NCBI GenBank assembly: GCA_903813345.2
Contig: CAIIXF020000002.1
Location: 25,806,455-25,870,454 of the forward strand
Direction: 5' to 3'
Source: Owenia fusiformis
Taxonomy: Eukaryota > Annelida > Polychaeta > Sabellida > Oweniidae
Length of the DNA stretch: 64,000 nucleotides
The first letter of the stretch is position 1; the number at the start of each line of letters is the position of its first letter. Shown here piece by piece: positions 12,901 to 23,804 of the stretch. Under the pieces are notes generated by a model that searched no databases, was not told the DNA's origin, and saw only the letters and a program-made list of their open reading frames with translations. Both the position numbers and the translations under genes were made by a program.

Positions 12901-15900
12901 ACACTGATTTCTGTATATTCTTATTGGAAAATCTATTCAAGTTATTGATATGGAGTAATACCTGTGTAATAATTGGAACACCTTTGGTGCCTACAAGGGC
13001 TACAATGTTGGCCATGGGAATCTTAAAAGTGTTCTAAAGAGGTGTTCCACTTTACAGGTTTAACTGCATAACAAAATAAAGTTGCAATCAATTAAATATA
13101 CATGCACATATATGTACTTCTGGAAATACTTTCAGGTGTTTTTAACCTTCACAAGTTAAGTGAATTGCCCTACCATTTGTTACACGCTGGACCTAAAATG
13201 CTGGACGCACTCAAGTCAGAGGTCATACTCAATTTCAGCTTTCTTCTAGCAAAGATTAAAGCTCAGGGTTTGAGGTATTGTATTTTTTCAAGCATTTTTG
13301 TTTGTTATTATTTCAATTGAATCATTTAGTTTCATCAATCTTATGATTATTATTTTGAGACTAAAGCATCATCAGTCATCTATTTAATTTATTTATCAGG
13401 TACTCACGATTAATATTTCTTTAAAAACCTCTAAAAGTTAAAGATACCTTATCATTTATTTTTCATAAATTTTTTATTAATCATAGCTCAGTTCAAGAAG
13501 ATCTTGTCAATGCAGCAGACACATACTCCCAGGATGCAACTATTCAAGTGGTGACAGAGGTCATTAAGCTATCCCATGATGCTTTGCAAGCAGATCCTAA
13601 CCAATTAGCCGCACAAATGATGGCTCGGCTTCAGTATAGCAAGGTATGATGGGAGATAATTTCTATAAAAATGAGACAAACAATTTCAGTTTCATATCAA
13701 GGGTTCATGAATCTCATTGTTTTATTATAATGATTTACAAAATCTGAACATTGGTGTCTTAAATCTTGTTATGGCTTCCTTTTTCTGAATCGTTTATATG
13801 TGGGTTAAGGGACACTTAAAGTAGTTGTGTTTTTGTGACTTTTGGACCAGAGTGAGCATGATGTCAATTTGAATGCTTTGTGTAAATATAAATGTTTTTT
13901 AGCCAGCCAAAAAAACTCATTGTGCTTGTGTTCACTTTTTAATCTTAGAATAAAGATGGCAGTGACAATCAAACAGACATCAACACTCTGCTTAATGGTG
14001 CAGCCAATCACAAGTCAGAAGGCATACTTTATTCTTCTGGAGTGTTCTTAGCGCCACCTGGTGGACCGATTCGTTGCTCACTTTCCACGGCCAAAGGAAA
14101 AATTGCCCTGTATGGCATGAGCACATCTAAAGATGAGAGATACATTCTGTTGGGTAAGTAGTCTAAACCTTTCAGTTTCTATCATGTACGTAGTTTGTCT
14201 AAATAACACAATCGCCATGAGTTATGTGGAAAATGTGAGTAGTTAAAATGAAATGAGTGATAAATGTAAACAAAGAACAGAAATTGGCAATGTATGTTAA
14301 CAATTCAAACCAGTATCAATTTTAAATGTCTTGCATATTAGTAAGTATTGCAGAGATTGGAAGATTTGTCAATTATGAGATATCAAGCTATTTTAAGAAT
14401 GTTAAGAAAGACTCACAATCTTCCAATCCAATCCAACCCTATTATAATCTAATTGTAATTTTTAACATTAGTGGTTGATAAGCCCAAGTGGGCTGGGTTG
14501 CTTTTTATTACTTTTCTTTTGTATTGTATTGTATTGTATTGTATTGAACCTACCACTGTAAATAACAATAAAACTAAACTAAACTAAACTAAACTATAAT
14601 CAAGTATAAGAAATAGTGGTTCAACATGATTGAACAGATTGTGTTATAAATACAGTATTACATTTTTAGGTCTGAATGAGCCCAGCACTATACAGCTATG
14701 GGATGCCAAGTACAGTCAATTGATACATCAGATTGACAGCCAGATGTTCCCTGCGGGTGCTTACATCTCACAAGTGCTCCTTTGGGATAACTCATATATG
14801 GGTAAGCTTACATCTCACAAGTACTCCTTTGGGATAACTCATATATGGGTAAGCTTACATCTCACAAGTGCTCCTTTGGGATAACTCATATATGGGTAAG
14901 CTTACATCTTACAAGTACTCCTTTGGGATAACTCATACTTGGGTAAGCTTACATCTCACAAGTACTCATTTGGGATAACTCATATATGGGTAAGCTTACA
15001 TCTCACAAGTACTCATTCGGGATAACTCATATATGGGTAAGCTTACATCTTACAAGTACTCCTTTGGGATAACTCATATATGGGTAAGCTTACATCTTAC
15101 AAGTACTCATTTGGGATAACTCATATATGGGTAAGCTTACATCTCACAAGTACTCATTCGGGATAACTCATATATGGGTAAGCTTACATCTTACAAGTAC
15201 TCCTTTGGGATAACTCATATATGGGTAAGCTTACATCTCACAAGTACTCCTTTGGGATAACTCATATATGGGTAAGCTTACATCTCACAAGTACTCATTT
15301 GGGATAACTCATATATGGGTAAGCTTACATCTTACAAGTACTCCTTTGGGATAACTCATATATGGGTAAGCTTACATCTCACAAGTACTCATTCGGGATA
15401 ACTCATATATGGGTAAGCTTACATCTCACAAGTACTCCTTTGGGATAACTCATATATGGGTAAGCTTACATCTCACAAGTACTCCTTTGGGATAACTCGT
15501 ATATGGGTAAGCTTACATCTCACAAGTACTCATTCGGGATAACTCATATATGGGTAAGCTTACATCTTACAAGTACTCCTTTGGGATAACTCATATATGG
15601 ATAAGCTTACATCTTACAAGTACTCATTTGGGATAACTCATATATGGGTAAGCTTACATCTCACAAGTACTCATTCGGGATAACTCATATATGGGTAAGC
15701 TTACATCTTACAAGTACTCCTTTGGGATAACTCATATATGGGTAAGCTTACATCTCACAAGTACTCCTTTGGGATAACTCATATATGGGTAAGCTTACAC
15801 ATCTACCTAGCACTCAATTTGGATAACTCATACATGGGTAGTGGGTACTTGATTCTTGATTATAACTGTACATTTCACAAGTATTACCCTTGAAAAAAAG

Positions 15901-18900
15901 GTACTTTGGACAAATGTCAAACTGGCCATGTTTTTAATATGGAAAATAGAGTGAAAAACAAGAACTTAATATGACATGTTCAATATCATTTACACCTACT
16001 GGACGTTTTTTAGTAAGTATTAAATAGTAAAACCTGTGTAAGTGGAACACCTTTGGTACCTCTAAAAATTGTTCCACTTGGGAGGTGTTCCACTTATAGA
16101 GGTTCATTTAACATTAAGTCAGGTAGTCTTGTGAAAAATGTTCCACTTTACAGGTTTCACTGTACTCATTATGAGAAAATATTGATTTTTAGTATATTCC
16201 TCTGTTTTGTAAGTCAAACCCTTATGGACATGTCCTTTTAATATACCCTCATATTTCTTACAGTGGTGTCTTACAAGGGAGGAGTGAAACTATTCGACTT
16301 CCAGACAGGGGAGGAAAGCCATACTATCAGTGACATCAACCAGTCCTGTGCCCCTGGCCTCACTTTCATCATATACAATGGAGAACCTTCCATTGCTGGT
16401 AATATGATAAGTTATTTTGTCACCACGAGAACTGATGACATATTATTGTAGTCCCCAACTTTTTTGTGGATTGTGTTCAGCAGTGGGCGGTTTTTTTGGT
16501 AGTCAGTGTTTGGCGCCTGTAACAAATGACAGGTGACACCTTTTGAATGTTAATGCCTTTGTTATGTACTTTTCTGGATTCCGATTTTGTGATTGGTCAA
16601 ACACAGGTCACATGACCAAAATTAATCAAATTGATTAGCGAGGAATATATACCTGTTCAATAAATGCGACAGTGACCCTTCTTTTAATCAGTAAGTTCAT
16701 CAATACAAATAAAATGTATGTAGTCCATTAACAGGTTTTGGGCAGACCTTTCAATACCTGTACCTTTATTTGAAATATTTTAGAACCTTTCTAGCCTGCA
16801 ATTCTCGAAAGAATTCTATTTCTTTTATATTTCAGTGTATGACGCTTCTAAGGTGATCATCTACAATAATGAGATGGTGGAAACGCTAGAATTGAACATC
16901 CCGGAACTGAACCAATCAGAGGTCAACGAACAAACTGTGCCAATGATCAAAGCATTTGCGTCCTCGATCATCTGTGAAGTTGGAAAAAACACAATGGTCA
17001 TCTTAGACCTGAGGACGTATAACACAGCACATGTAAAATTATTCAAAATTGATGTGCTTGTATCTATGGATGGTGCAATCGGTGATATCTTCCCACTGCC
17101 CACAGGGGAGATTCTGGTTACGAGTACAATGTCCCAGACAGAGTTTGAAATATATGGATTGGCAACAGGAGAGCTGGTAAGTTAGTTCTACTGGTATATA
17201 CTGTAAAACCTGTTAAGTGGAATACCTACCGTATATGTGGAACACTTTCAGAAATGGAACACTTTTCAAAGTTTTGGTAATGTAAAATGAGCTTCTACAA
17301 GTTCAAAGTTTTGGTGCTATTAAATTAATATAAAATGAGCCTCTACAAGTTCAAAGTTCTGGTACTATTAAATTAATTTAAAATGAGCCTCTACAAGTTC
17401 AGAGTTTTGGTACTATTAAATTAATGTAAAATGAGCTTCTGCAAGTTCAAAGTTTTGGCACTTTTAAATTAATATAAAATGAGCCTCTACAAGTTCAAAG
17501 TTTTGGTACTATTAAATTAATTTAAAATGAGCCTCTGCAAGTTCAGAGTTCTGGTACTATTAATTTAATTTAAAATGAGCCTCTACAAGTTCAGAGTTCT
17601 GGTACTATTAAATTAATTTAAAATGAGCCTCTACAAGTTCAGAGTTCTGGTACTATTAAATTAATTTAAAATGAGCCTCTACAAGTTCAGAGTTCTGGTA
17701 CTATTAATTTAATTTAAAATGAGCCTCTACAAGTTCAAAGTTCTGGTACTATTAAATTAATTTAAAATGAGCCTCTACAAGTTCAGAGTTCTGGTACTAT
17801 TAAATTAATTTAAAATGAGCTTCTGCAAGTTCAAAGTTCTGGTACTATTAAATTAATTTAAAATGAGCCTCTACAAGTTCAGAGTTCTGGTACTATTAAA
17901 TTAATTTAAAATGAGCTTCTGCAAGTTCAACGTTTTGGAACTATTAAATTTATTTAAAATGAGCCTCTACAAGTTCAAAGAAATGTTACCTGTAAAATGA
18001 ACCTCTCTGGGACACCTCTTACATGGAATGCTTTTTTTGAGGTACCAACATGTTCCATTTATACAGGTTTCACTGCACTGTAATGTTAACCAAGAACAAT
18101 TGCAGGAATTCATTTCACAATATAATTAACCAATAAATGCGACCCTTACATATTCAACAGCTGTGTGTTAATATTATTTCCATAAGATAAAGTCTGAAAG
18201 TATTAAAAACACATGTAGAGAGAAGAAACATTTAAGAGTACTAGCCATGAGGTAGTAAATCCCCAGCATCCCACAAATTGATTTGATGTACAGAGAAGTA
18301 GGGCTCTGTTTTGGAACCACTATATTTTACAATTTGGTCGCAAGTCATCGTTTGTCAAAAAGTAGACAATGTTTTTTTCTGAATTGTAAGTTACGATCAT
18401 ACCATAAACAAACCCCTGTGTCCTTCAATCCACTCCTATCACCATTCAGAATAATTACAATCCAAATGTAAGATAATTTATTGCTTTGGTTCCAGATTGA
18501 AAAAGTGTCTTTGGAGAAGGTGTCTTACTCTCATGGCCAGGTGACAATGACACAAGACAGCAGATATATCATCATAACTGAAGATGTAAGAGTGGAGTTA
18601 TGGGACTGGCAAACTAAGGTAATCCTTGAAAAGTCAAAATAATAATTCAGTTTATAAATGGGACTGGCAAACTAAGGTAATCCTTGAAAGGTCAAAATAA
18701 TAATTCAGTATATAAATGGGACTGGGAAACTAAGGTAATCCTTGAAAGGTCAAAATAAAAATTCAGTATATAAATGGGACTGGCAAACTAAGGTAATCCT
18801 TGAAAGGTCAAAATAATAATTAAGTTTATAAATGAGACTGACAAACTAAGGTAATCCTTGAAAGGTCGAAATAATAATTCAGTAAATAAATAGGACCGGC

Positions 18901-21900
18901 AAACTAAGGTGTCCCACAAGGCCCCGGGAACATGTATAAAAAAAATTGAGTCGACATCTGTATTTGGTTTTTTTATACATGTTCCCGGGGCCTATGGTGT
19001 CCCATATTCTGTGTGACAGTATCGTTTCATTGAATTAGAAATGAGAACATTTTTGTATGACCTTATTGCACAACTAGGTATATTGATTTTCTAGGAACTT
19101 GCCCATGTTATTACTCATAAGAGGCCCATCTCGTCAGCTGAAAGCCAAACTGGGGAATTTGTTACAATGCTGGACTTTGATGCGAGTGCAGCTCATACAT
19201 TATCTCAGTGGAATATCAACAATCTCAATGCCAACCAACTTGAGGATGACGTGTTTCAACTTGGGTCTGTCAATACTGAAAGATCTGTTCCGCACTTATT
19301 CTTGGTAGAAGACAGGAATAGCCAGCTTGACATGTGCATGTGGCGTGTCATGAACAGCCAAATGAAAGAAATTGGGGAGATCAAAACAGAAAAGGATGCA
19401 TCTGTGATAATCGTAGATGAAACCGTAGCGATAGTGTACCATGAGGCTGTAATTAAGCTTGTGCTCATCAAAGATTCATACGTCATACACACGATAGCCA
19501 AAGATGTTGATTATTTATGGAAGAACATAATCGAAGTTAATGGCAACCAGTGTGTCATCACAATCTCAAAAAACACCATACTTATCTATGACATCATCAA
19601 TTGTGACATCATCAGGTCATGTGACTCAGCTGGGGACAATAAAATCAGAACTCTAATATCGAATCCAACGGGAAGTCTATTGATATGTAGTTTCGCAAAA
19701 TACACTGGCTCCATGCTAACATTTGATATAAAGGGAGATGCTACAACATTCTTACGCCCATCTGAGGAAGATTACGATTATGACTTATCGATCGATCTTG
19801 CGACATTGTCATATGATGGGAGATTCCTTGCAATGATCAGTGAGAGGGTGACTGATAATAGATCTAAAGGAATACCTAACATCTCGCTACCAGGATTGGT
19901 TGTATGGGATTTGAAACAAGGTAACTTCAATTTCAAGTCTAGTATTAATGTTTTTATGTCACCACCAAAAGTGATGACATATTGTGATAGTCTCCAACTT
20001 TATTTTATGGACAGTGTTCTGCTTTCGGCATTCTGCATTCGGCATTCATTGGTCTGCATTTGCTGGTTGGTGTCTGTACCAAATGGCAATGTAAATGTGC
20101 AATGTAAATGTACAATGTAAGTGTGCAATGATATAAATGTACAATAAAAATGTACAATTTTCAATGTAAATGTAAATAATGAATGTAAGGTTCATTGAAT
20201 GATTGCCAATATTTCAGGTAAAATTGTGCACAAGCTTCATCTCCCAGAGTATGCCAAGCTGAATCACGAGCTACACTTTACTAGCCAGGGGGCGCTACTA
20301 GTCCACAGTCAGGCCCAGTCTGTCAAATATGAGAGTGACATCTTTACACACCTCTGGACCTTAGATGAAGGTGAGGAAATTAAAATTAATTAATTAACCA
20401 TAGAAATACATTAACGTTTAATCTGAGTCCTATTGGCATAGGCATAGCCAGGGGGAGTGTGAAACCAAAAAAATTTGGCGATTGCAGCCCCCTGACTGAA
20501 AGCTGGCTCCGCCCCTGCCTGGGACTGGCCTAAACTGTTCAGATAAGCAGATTTCATTGGCATTTCAAGTTTTTATAACATGGAAGTCTATGCATGACAG
20601 ATTAAAGTAATAAGACCCAAAAAGCGTTCACATTGAGAGGTTTTTGAATAAGAGAGGTGTTTGTATGGTATGTATAGGATCTACTGTAAATATAAGGAGT
20701 AAATTATGAAATAAATCATTGTTAGTGACATCTATAAAATGTAGTTACACTGGCTGTGGAGCGGATTTTGTCCCAGTGTTTTGATTTATATTATCTTGTA
20801 TGTTAATTGTTCTGGTTCCTGTATATTTGCATTGGATCACGATTGTTGGACCTATTGTTATACTGACACAAAGTAGGGTAATATTCTTTAGAGCAAAATT
20901 CTCTCTTACACCTATTTGAATTCACGTAAGAACCCAGGTTATTTTAAGATTACTTTTTCGACTTGGCCCAGCTTAATAGTCCAATTAACTAGCTATTAAT
21001 ATTGTTTTTAGTGAAGTGCACTGCAAAATGGAAGAAAGCTGGTCATCAAGTTGTTGCACTGTCAGATAGTATCAACTATGCCCTTATGTACCAGAGCACT
21101 ACAAAGTTACTCTATCTGCAAGACATCCATAAAGACAAGACTCTTGGAGCCATATACATTGACAGGGTAAGGTTCTTATGCCACCAACAGAGGTGACATA
21201 TTGGTATATTCTCCAACTTGGTGGTTAGTGTCTGTAACAGGCATCTGTAACAAATGGCAGGTGATGACATTTTGCACATTAATGCTTTGTCTCCATTGGT
21301 CTAAAGTTGGTGTTTGGTGTTCGCTGTCTGTAATATGCGTCTGTAACAAATGACAGGTGGTGACGTTTTGCACTTGCGCCTTGTCTCCATTGGTCTAAAG
21401 TTGGTGTTTGGCGTTTGCTTTCTGTAATATGCGTCTGTAACAAATGACAGGTGGTGACATTTTGCGCCTTGTCTCCATTGGTCTAAAGTTGGTGTTTGGC
21501 GTTTGCTTTCTGTAATATGCGTCTGTAACAAATGACAGGTGGTGACGTTTTGCACTTGACCCTTGTCTCCATTGGTCTAAAGTTGGTGTTAGGCGTTTGC
21601 TTTCTGTAATATGCGTCTGTAACAAATGGCAGGTGGTGACATTTTGCACTTGTGCCTTGTCTCAATTGGTCTAAGGTTATCTTTTTCAAAGGCTGACTTA
21701 TCTGATACAACCTTTAAAAGGAGTAAGTCTTATGCTGTTATAAAGATGGCAGAATTGTAGTTCATATGTTACTAGTTATTTACTATTTGAGTTGATTACA
21801 CTGACCCAAAAACTGTAAGGACGGTTTATAAGTTTTTCTTTTTAATTATTTTTTATTCACGTTTTTTCATTTTTTCATTTCTATACAAATACATGCGATT

Positions 21901-22274
21901 CCAACGTTACCCTCTCATTCATCATACATTGTCTTCAGACACTTGCATATTGCATATTGTGGAAATTGGGAGATTATAATATGAAATGAAGGACCATGAT
22001 ATGACATAAAATTGAATGTCCCAAACATTGAAAATAGGCTACTTTGGTGAACTCCTGACCCAATTTCTGGTTGACACTATTTTAAATATGGGTCACATTA
22101 TAGCATGGAATAAAAGTGAGTTTTCTGAAAAGAATAACCGCTAAATGAGAAATTATGAAGTTGTCTTTTTTCCAGATGCAAGATGTAGAATCCAGCTGTA
22201 TACTGCAGACTAACAATGAGGTGAAAGGAATTGTGAATACACTGCATGGTCCAGTACTTCTTGAAACTATTTAG
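3930..22274 (+). CDS. NACHT and WD-repeat protein, NWD1/NWD2-like STAND ATPase (28 exons, 1689 aa)
   Basis: Cytosolic signal-transduction ATPase. Exons: 3930-3986, 4268-4378, 4636-4728, 5019-5112, 5479-5684, 5926-6038, 6762-6982, 7341-7595, 7819-8027, 8485-8627, 9005-9137, 9933-10139, 10490-10684, 11134-11278, 11662-11840, 12165-12324, 12611-12694, 13136-13274, 13487-13643, 13949-14153, 14670-14801, 16264-16398, 16836-17176, 18496-18618, 19095-19920, 20218-20370, 21012-21166, 22176-22274. Phases agree throughout and the sum is 5070 nt. Domains: basic Lys/Gln-rich N-terminus (1-110); DUF4062-type region (about 115-220; RVFTSSTFKD, VVDMRWGVRDE); NACHT with Walker A GTSGSGKTS (471-479) and Walker B LIFLDSLD (566-573); winged-helix region (728-780; NGLSHAEMEDLLS, RRLPPLLW); degenerate WD propeller to the end (LWDAKYSQLI, VKLFDFQTGE, LWDWQTKELA, VVWDLKQGKI). 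Human NWD1 and NWD2 have similar length and order. Vertebrate NWD1 is tied to steroid-receptor and apoptosome-like biology; the role here is unknown. Confidence 0.92.
5360..5410 (+). repeat. tRNA-like B-box fragment (possible SINE remnant)
   Basis: The stretch gcgccgtaaccacgag followed by gttgcgagtttgagacg resembles the 3' half of a tRNA with a decayed B box. It lies in an intron just upstream of the exon at 5479. Too short and degenerate for a firm assignment. Confidence 0.25.
6044..6375. mobile_element. Inverted-repeat MITE, CAGTRAAACCTGT family, copy 1
   Basis: Begins tacagtaaaacatgtct and ends with the inverse, caggtatttctgta; inside, gaacacc and ggtgttca words face each other repeatedly. 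This is one of about ten copies in the window sharing the terminal repeat (T)ACAGTAAAACCTGT and the internal GAACACCT words. It lies in an intron of the NWD gene. No coding capacity. Confidence 0.7.
8165..8342. mobile_element. CAGTRAAACCTGT-family MITE, copy 2
   Basis: Left end gtacagtaaaacgtgtct, right end tacaggttttactg. Contains gttcacattgagaggtgttc near the right end. Intronic in the NWD gene, just after the exon ending at 8027. Confidence 0.7.
9270..9674. mobile_element. Two abutting CAGTRAAACCTGT-family MITE copies
   Basis: The first copy ends with caggttttaatgtacagta around 9437 and the second starts there, running to ttacaggttacactgta at 9674. The second carries gttccact and ggctcgtttagttcattt words that recur in the copies at 16025 and 17199. 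Intronic in the NWD gene. Confidence 0.6.
10790..10943. mobile_element. CAGTRAAACCTGT-family MITE, diverged copy
   Basis: Starts acagtatagccttgtac and ends cagatacaaacgttttgctg, with attgaaaggtgttc inside. The ends match the family imperfectly. Intronic in the NWD gene. Confidence 0.5.
11555..11625. mobile_element. Half of a fold-back element related to the one at 47791
   Basis: Contains gaggatatcctatgattta followed by gatatgatttttatccacga. The same words occur as both arms of the palindrome at 47791-47901 in the guanylyl cyclase gene. Here it ends about 35 bp before the exon at 11662. Confidence 0.55.
12955..13070. mobile_element. CAGTRAAACCTGT-family MITE, truncated copy
   Basis: Begins near ggaacacctttggtgcc and ends with gttccactttacaggtttaa. 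The left terminal repeat is not clear. Intronic in the NWD gene, about 65 bp before the exon at 13136. Confidence 0.55.
14380..14600 (+). repeat. Probable retroposon tail with two pentamer microsatellites
   Basis: The motif gtatt is repeated about six times from 14520, followed after a short spacer by aataaa and then about five copies of actaa to 14597. An AATAAA signal followed by a pentamer array is typical of the 3' end of a non-LTR retroposon or SINE. It lies in the NWD intron before the exon at 14670. Confidence 0.5.
14757..15840 (+). repeat. 47-bp minisatellite spanning an exon end and its splice donor, 22 copies
   Basis: The last 45 bases of the NWD exon ending at 14801 plus its donor GTAAGC form the first unit. 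The unit then repeats exactly every 47 bp, so a donor GT occurs at 14802 + 47n for n = 0 to 21 (last at 15789). The n = 17 copy (15601) has AT in place of GT. Units differ by single bases (acatctcac/acatcttac, ctcctttggg/ctcattcggg). A decayed 23rd unit ends near 15838. No indels occur in 22 units, which points to recent expansion. Read-through in frame meets TAA at about 14882, so only the first donor is productive. Confidence 0.95.
16025..16165. mobile_element. CAGTRAAACCTGT-family MITE
   Basis: Left end tagtaaaacctgtgtaagtg, right end ttacaggtttcactgta. Inside are facing ggaacacc and ggtgttcca words. This is one of the cleanest copies. NWD intron, about 100 bp before the exon at 16264. Confidence 0.75.
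16420..16570 (+). repeat. Interspersed repeat, GTCACCAC family
   Basis: Starts gtcaccacgagaactgatg and continues with agtccccaacttttttgtgg, then a cgcctgtaacaaatgacagg block and ttaatgcctttg. Copies of the same word order occur at 19955, 21178, 23805, 30163 and 33790. The source is unknown, and no terminal inverted repeat is evident. Confidence 0.6.
17199..18080. mobile_element. CAGTRAAACCTGT-family MITE carrying a 48-bp minisatellite core
   Basis: Left end tactgtaaaacctgttaag, right end tacaggtttcactgcac. Between them, about 17265-17985, a 48-bp unit (gagcctctacaagttc, then tctggtactattaaatta) repeats about 15 times with slight variation. Normal family members are 140-330 bp; this one has grown to nearly 900 bp by amplification of internal sequence. 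NWD intron. Confidence 0.8.
17265..17985 (+). repeat. 48-bp tandem repeat, about 15 units
   Basis: Unit period is exactly 48 bp, for example ctctacaagt at 17341 and 17389. Variants alternate (caaagttttgg/cagagttctgg, cctctaca/cttctgca), suggesting a two-unit higher-order expansion. It lies inside the MITE described at 17199-18080. Confidence 0.9.
18602..18915 (+). repeat. 58-bp minisatellite spanning an exon end and its splice donor, 6 copies
   Basis: The tail of the NWD exon ending at 18618 (gggactggcaaactaag) and the donor GTAATC are repeated every 58 bp, with GT at 18619, 18677, 18735, 18793, 18851 and a changed sixth copy at 18909 (GTGTCC). Reading past the first donor meets TAA after 24 bases, so only the first donor preserves the frame. 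Confidence 0.93.
18908..19004. mobile_element. Perfect hairpin with 9-bp flanking repeats
   Basis: Arms 18919-18944 and 18968-18993 are perfect reverse complements (aggccccgggaacatgtata and inverse) around a loop of about 23 bp. The whole is flanked by identical 9-mers, ggtgtccca, at 18908-18916 and 18996-19004, as expected for a target-site duplication. It interrupts the sixth unit of the 58-bp array, so it probably inserted after that array formed. Confidence 0.75.
19955..20110 (+). repeat. GTCACCAC-family repeat copy
   Basis: Begins atgtcaccaccaaaagtgat, followed by tagtctccaactttatttta and short ggcattctgcatt direct repeats, then runs into a low-complexity aatgtaaatgtacaa array to about 20190. 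Intronic in the NWD gene, starting about 35 bp after the exon ending at 19920. Confidence 0.6.
20540..20693. mobile_element. CAGTRAAACCTGT-family MITE, diverged copy
   Basis: Contains gttcagataagcagatttca on the left, gcgttcacattgagaggttt on the right and ends ggatctactgta. The left terminal repeat is degraded. NWD intron. Confidence 0.45.
21178..21690 (+). repeat. GTCACCAC-family copy expanded into about five 88-96-bp units
   Basis: After an ordinary family start (gccaccaacagaggtgacat), the block ttgtctccattggtctaaag with ttctgtaatatgcgtctgta and caaatgacaggtggtgac is repeated with starts near 21287, 21381, 21469, 21565 and 21658. It lies in the last NWD intron, beginning 12 bp after the exon ending at 21166. 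Minus-strand open frames here are products of the repetition. Confidence 0.8.
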
Positions 22275-22330
22275 ACTCAAGACAATGCACGATTCAGTTA
22301 GGCGCAGGTTCAGCTGACAATGCATAGGCC

Positions 22331-22491
22331 AGTCCCTGGGGGGTTCACTCTAAATAATTTGGGTAGGTATGTGCAGCACGGGCAATTTTGGCTTAGGGCT
22401 TAAACCATGGAAGCTGGCAGGGAAAGAGAGGAAAAATAGGTACATAGGTATTAAGATGTACAGTATATTAGAGTGAAACCCCCGGGGTCCA
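22331..22491. mobile_element. Small inverted-repeat element (MITE-like)
   Basis: Left ctggggggttcactctaa (from 22336) pairs with ttagagtgaaacccccgggg at 22468-22487; gtaggtatgtg and tacataggtat words face each other inside. It lies 57 bp after the NWD stop codon and may be in the 3' UTR. Confidence 0.6.
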
Positions 22492-23348
22492 GTTATTCTG
22501 GGGCTGTTTTTAGCTGAGACCAAGAACACTGATGATATTTTAATGCATGAGCTTTGTGTGCCATAATTACGATATGCTCATAAAATGATTTATATAATTG
22601 GTTATATAGAACTACCGTGATTAATATAGTGCAATAGCATGCTTTAATATCTGTATATTTAATACAGTACTCCTAGTATTTTTCTCGCTCGATTTAATTT
22701 TGCGCAATTCGCAATGGTGGTAAAATCGCGAAAACAATCATCACAAAATCTGTTTATCAAATCCCCGGAAGTAGACATGATTACCTTACATTATCGAACC
22801 ATCGTTTTTGCAATGTTGTAATATATAAAAAAAACTTCAGGTTAACTTACGTTTACATTTGCTTGAGGATTCAGAGAATACTGTTTAAACATGTGAAATC
22901 TGCGAAATTTTTTTGGGCCTTTCTGAAAATTCGCGAAATTATAAGCTAGATATACAGTGGGAGTTCAGGAACTGAATTCCCAGCTCTTATGTTGAGACAT
23001 GGTGATCTATATTTTTAAATGAAAAAGTGAAAAATAGTGAAGCTAGAAAGAAGGAAATGGAATAGAGATGTGGTATTCACTCAGAAGTGTGGAAAAAGAA
23101 AGTTAAGAGATTGGTTCATTCAAATTTTAGAATGAAATAACTGAAATTGGCGTAATTACTGGAATACTATAGTAGAATAGTATATTGGACAAAAATTGCC
23201 CGAAATTTATAAAGAGAGACAATATGTAACATGGCAAGTTGGTCAATCAAAGCGCATTTTCTCATGTAGAGTTAAGGCTATTTGAAATCAGCAAAATTGT
23301 ATATATGTACTTGTATAAGCTTACTCTAGGGTTTGCCTGTTTATTTAG

Positions 23349-23460
23349 GGCTTGTATCCACTAACTCAGGGCTTGTATCTGCTAACTCAGGGCTTGTATC
23401 CGCTAACTCAGGGCTTGTATCCGATAACTCGGGACTTGTATCCGCTAGCTCAGGACTTGT
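23349..23460 (+). repeat. 21-bp tandem repeat, 5 copies
   Basis: Unit agggcttgtatccgctaactc with small changes, five copies, intergenic. The period is a multiple of three, but no surrounding open frame supports coding. Confidence 0.85.
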
Positions 23461-23804
23461 ACTATTAGGTTTTTAAGCTTTATATCTGTTGATTAAGAGT
23501 TTGATCTGAACCTTTTAGCTCATATCTATTTATTTAGGTCTATGGGTGTTATTATGAAATTTCTTGCAGGTCTTGATCTGTTAATATAGTTTATAGAACG
23601 ATTCATGATTTTGAAGTTTTGTCTTTCAATATATTATAACATTATATAACATAGGATCGGTATTAGATCTTTTACATTGTTTACACATTTAGAATATTTT
23701 TGAGTATACATATAAGTCTGTGATAACTAAATATATTTTTAAACAAAATAATATTAATTTTCATATTTTTGTTTTTATTTTTGTTTTTTTTTGTTATTAT
23801 GTCA

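Noticed and set aside
14757-15840. CRISPR-like array
   Set aside because: Units are contiguous with no unique spacers and the DNA is animal; it is a minisatellite that includes an exon end.
21176-21710. Minus-strand open frames with repeated CRRILQ and TPTLDQWRQ words
   Set aside because: They are translations of the tandem repeat in the last NWD intron and are open only because the unit lacks stops in that frame.
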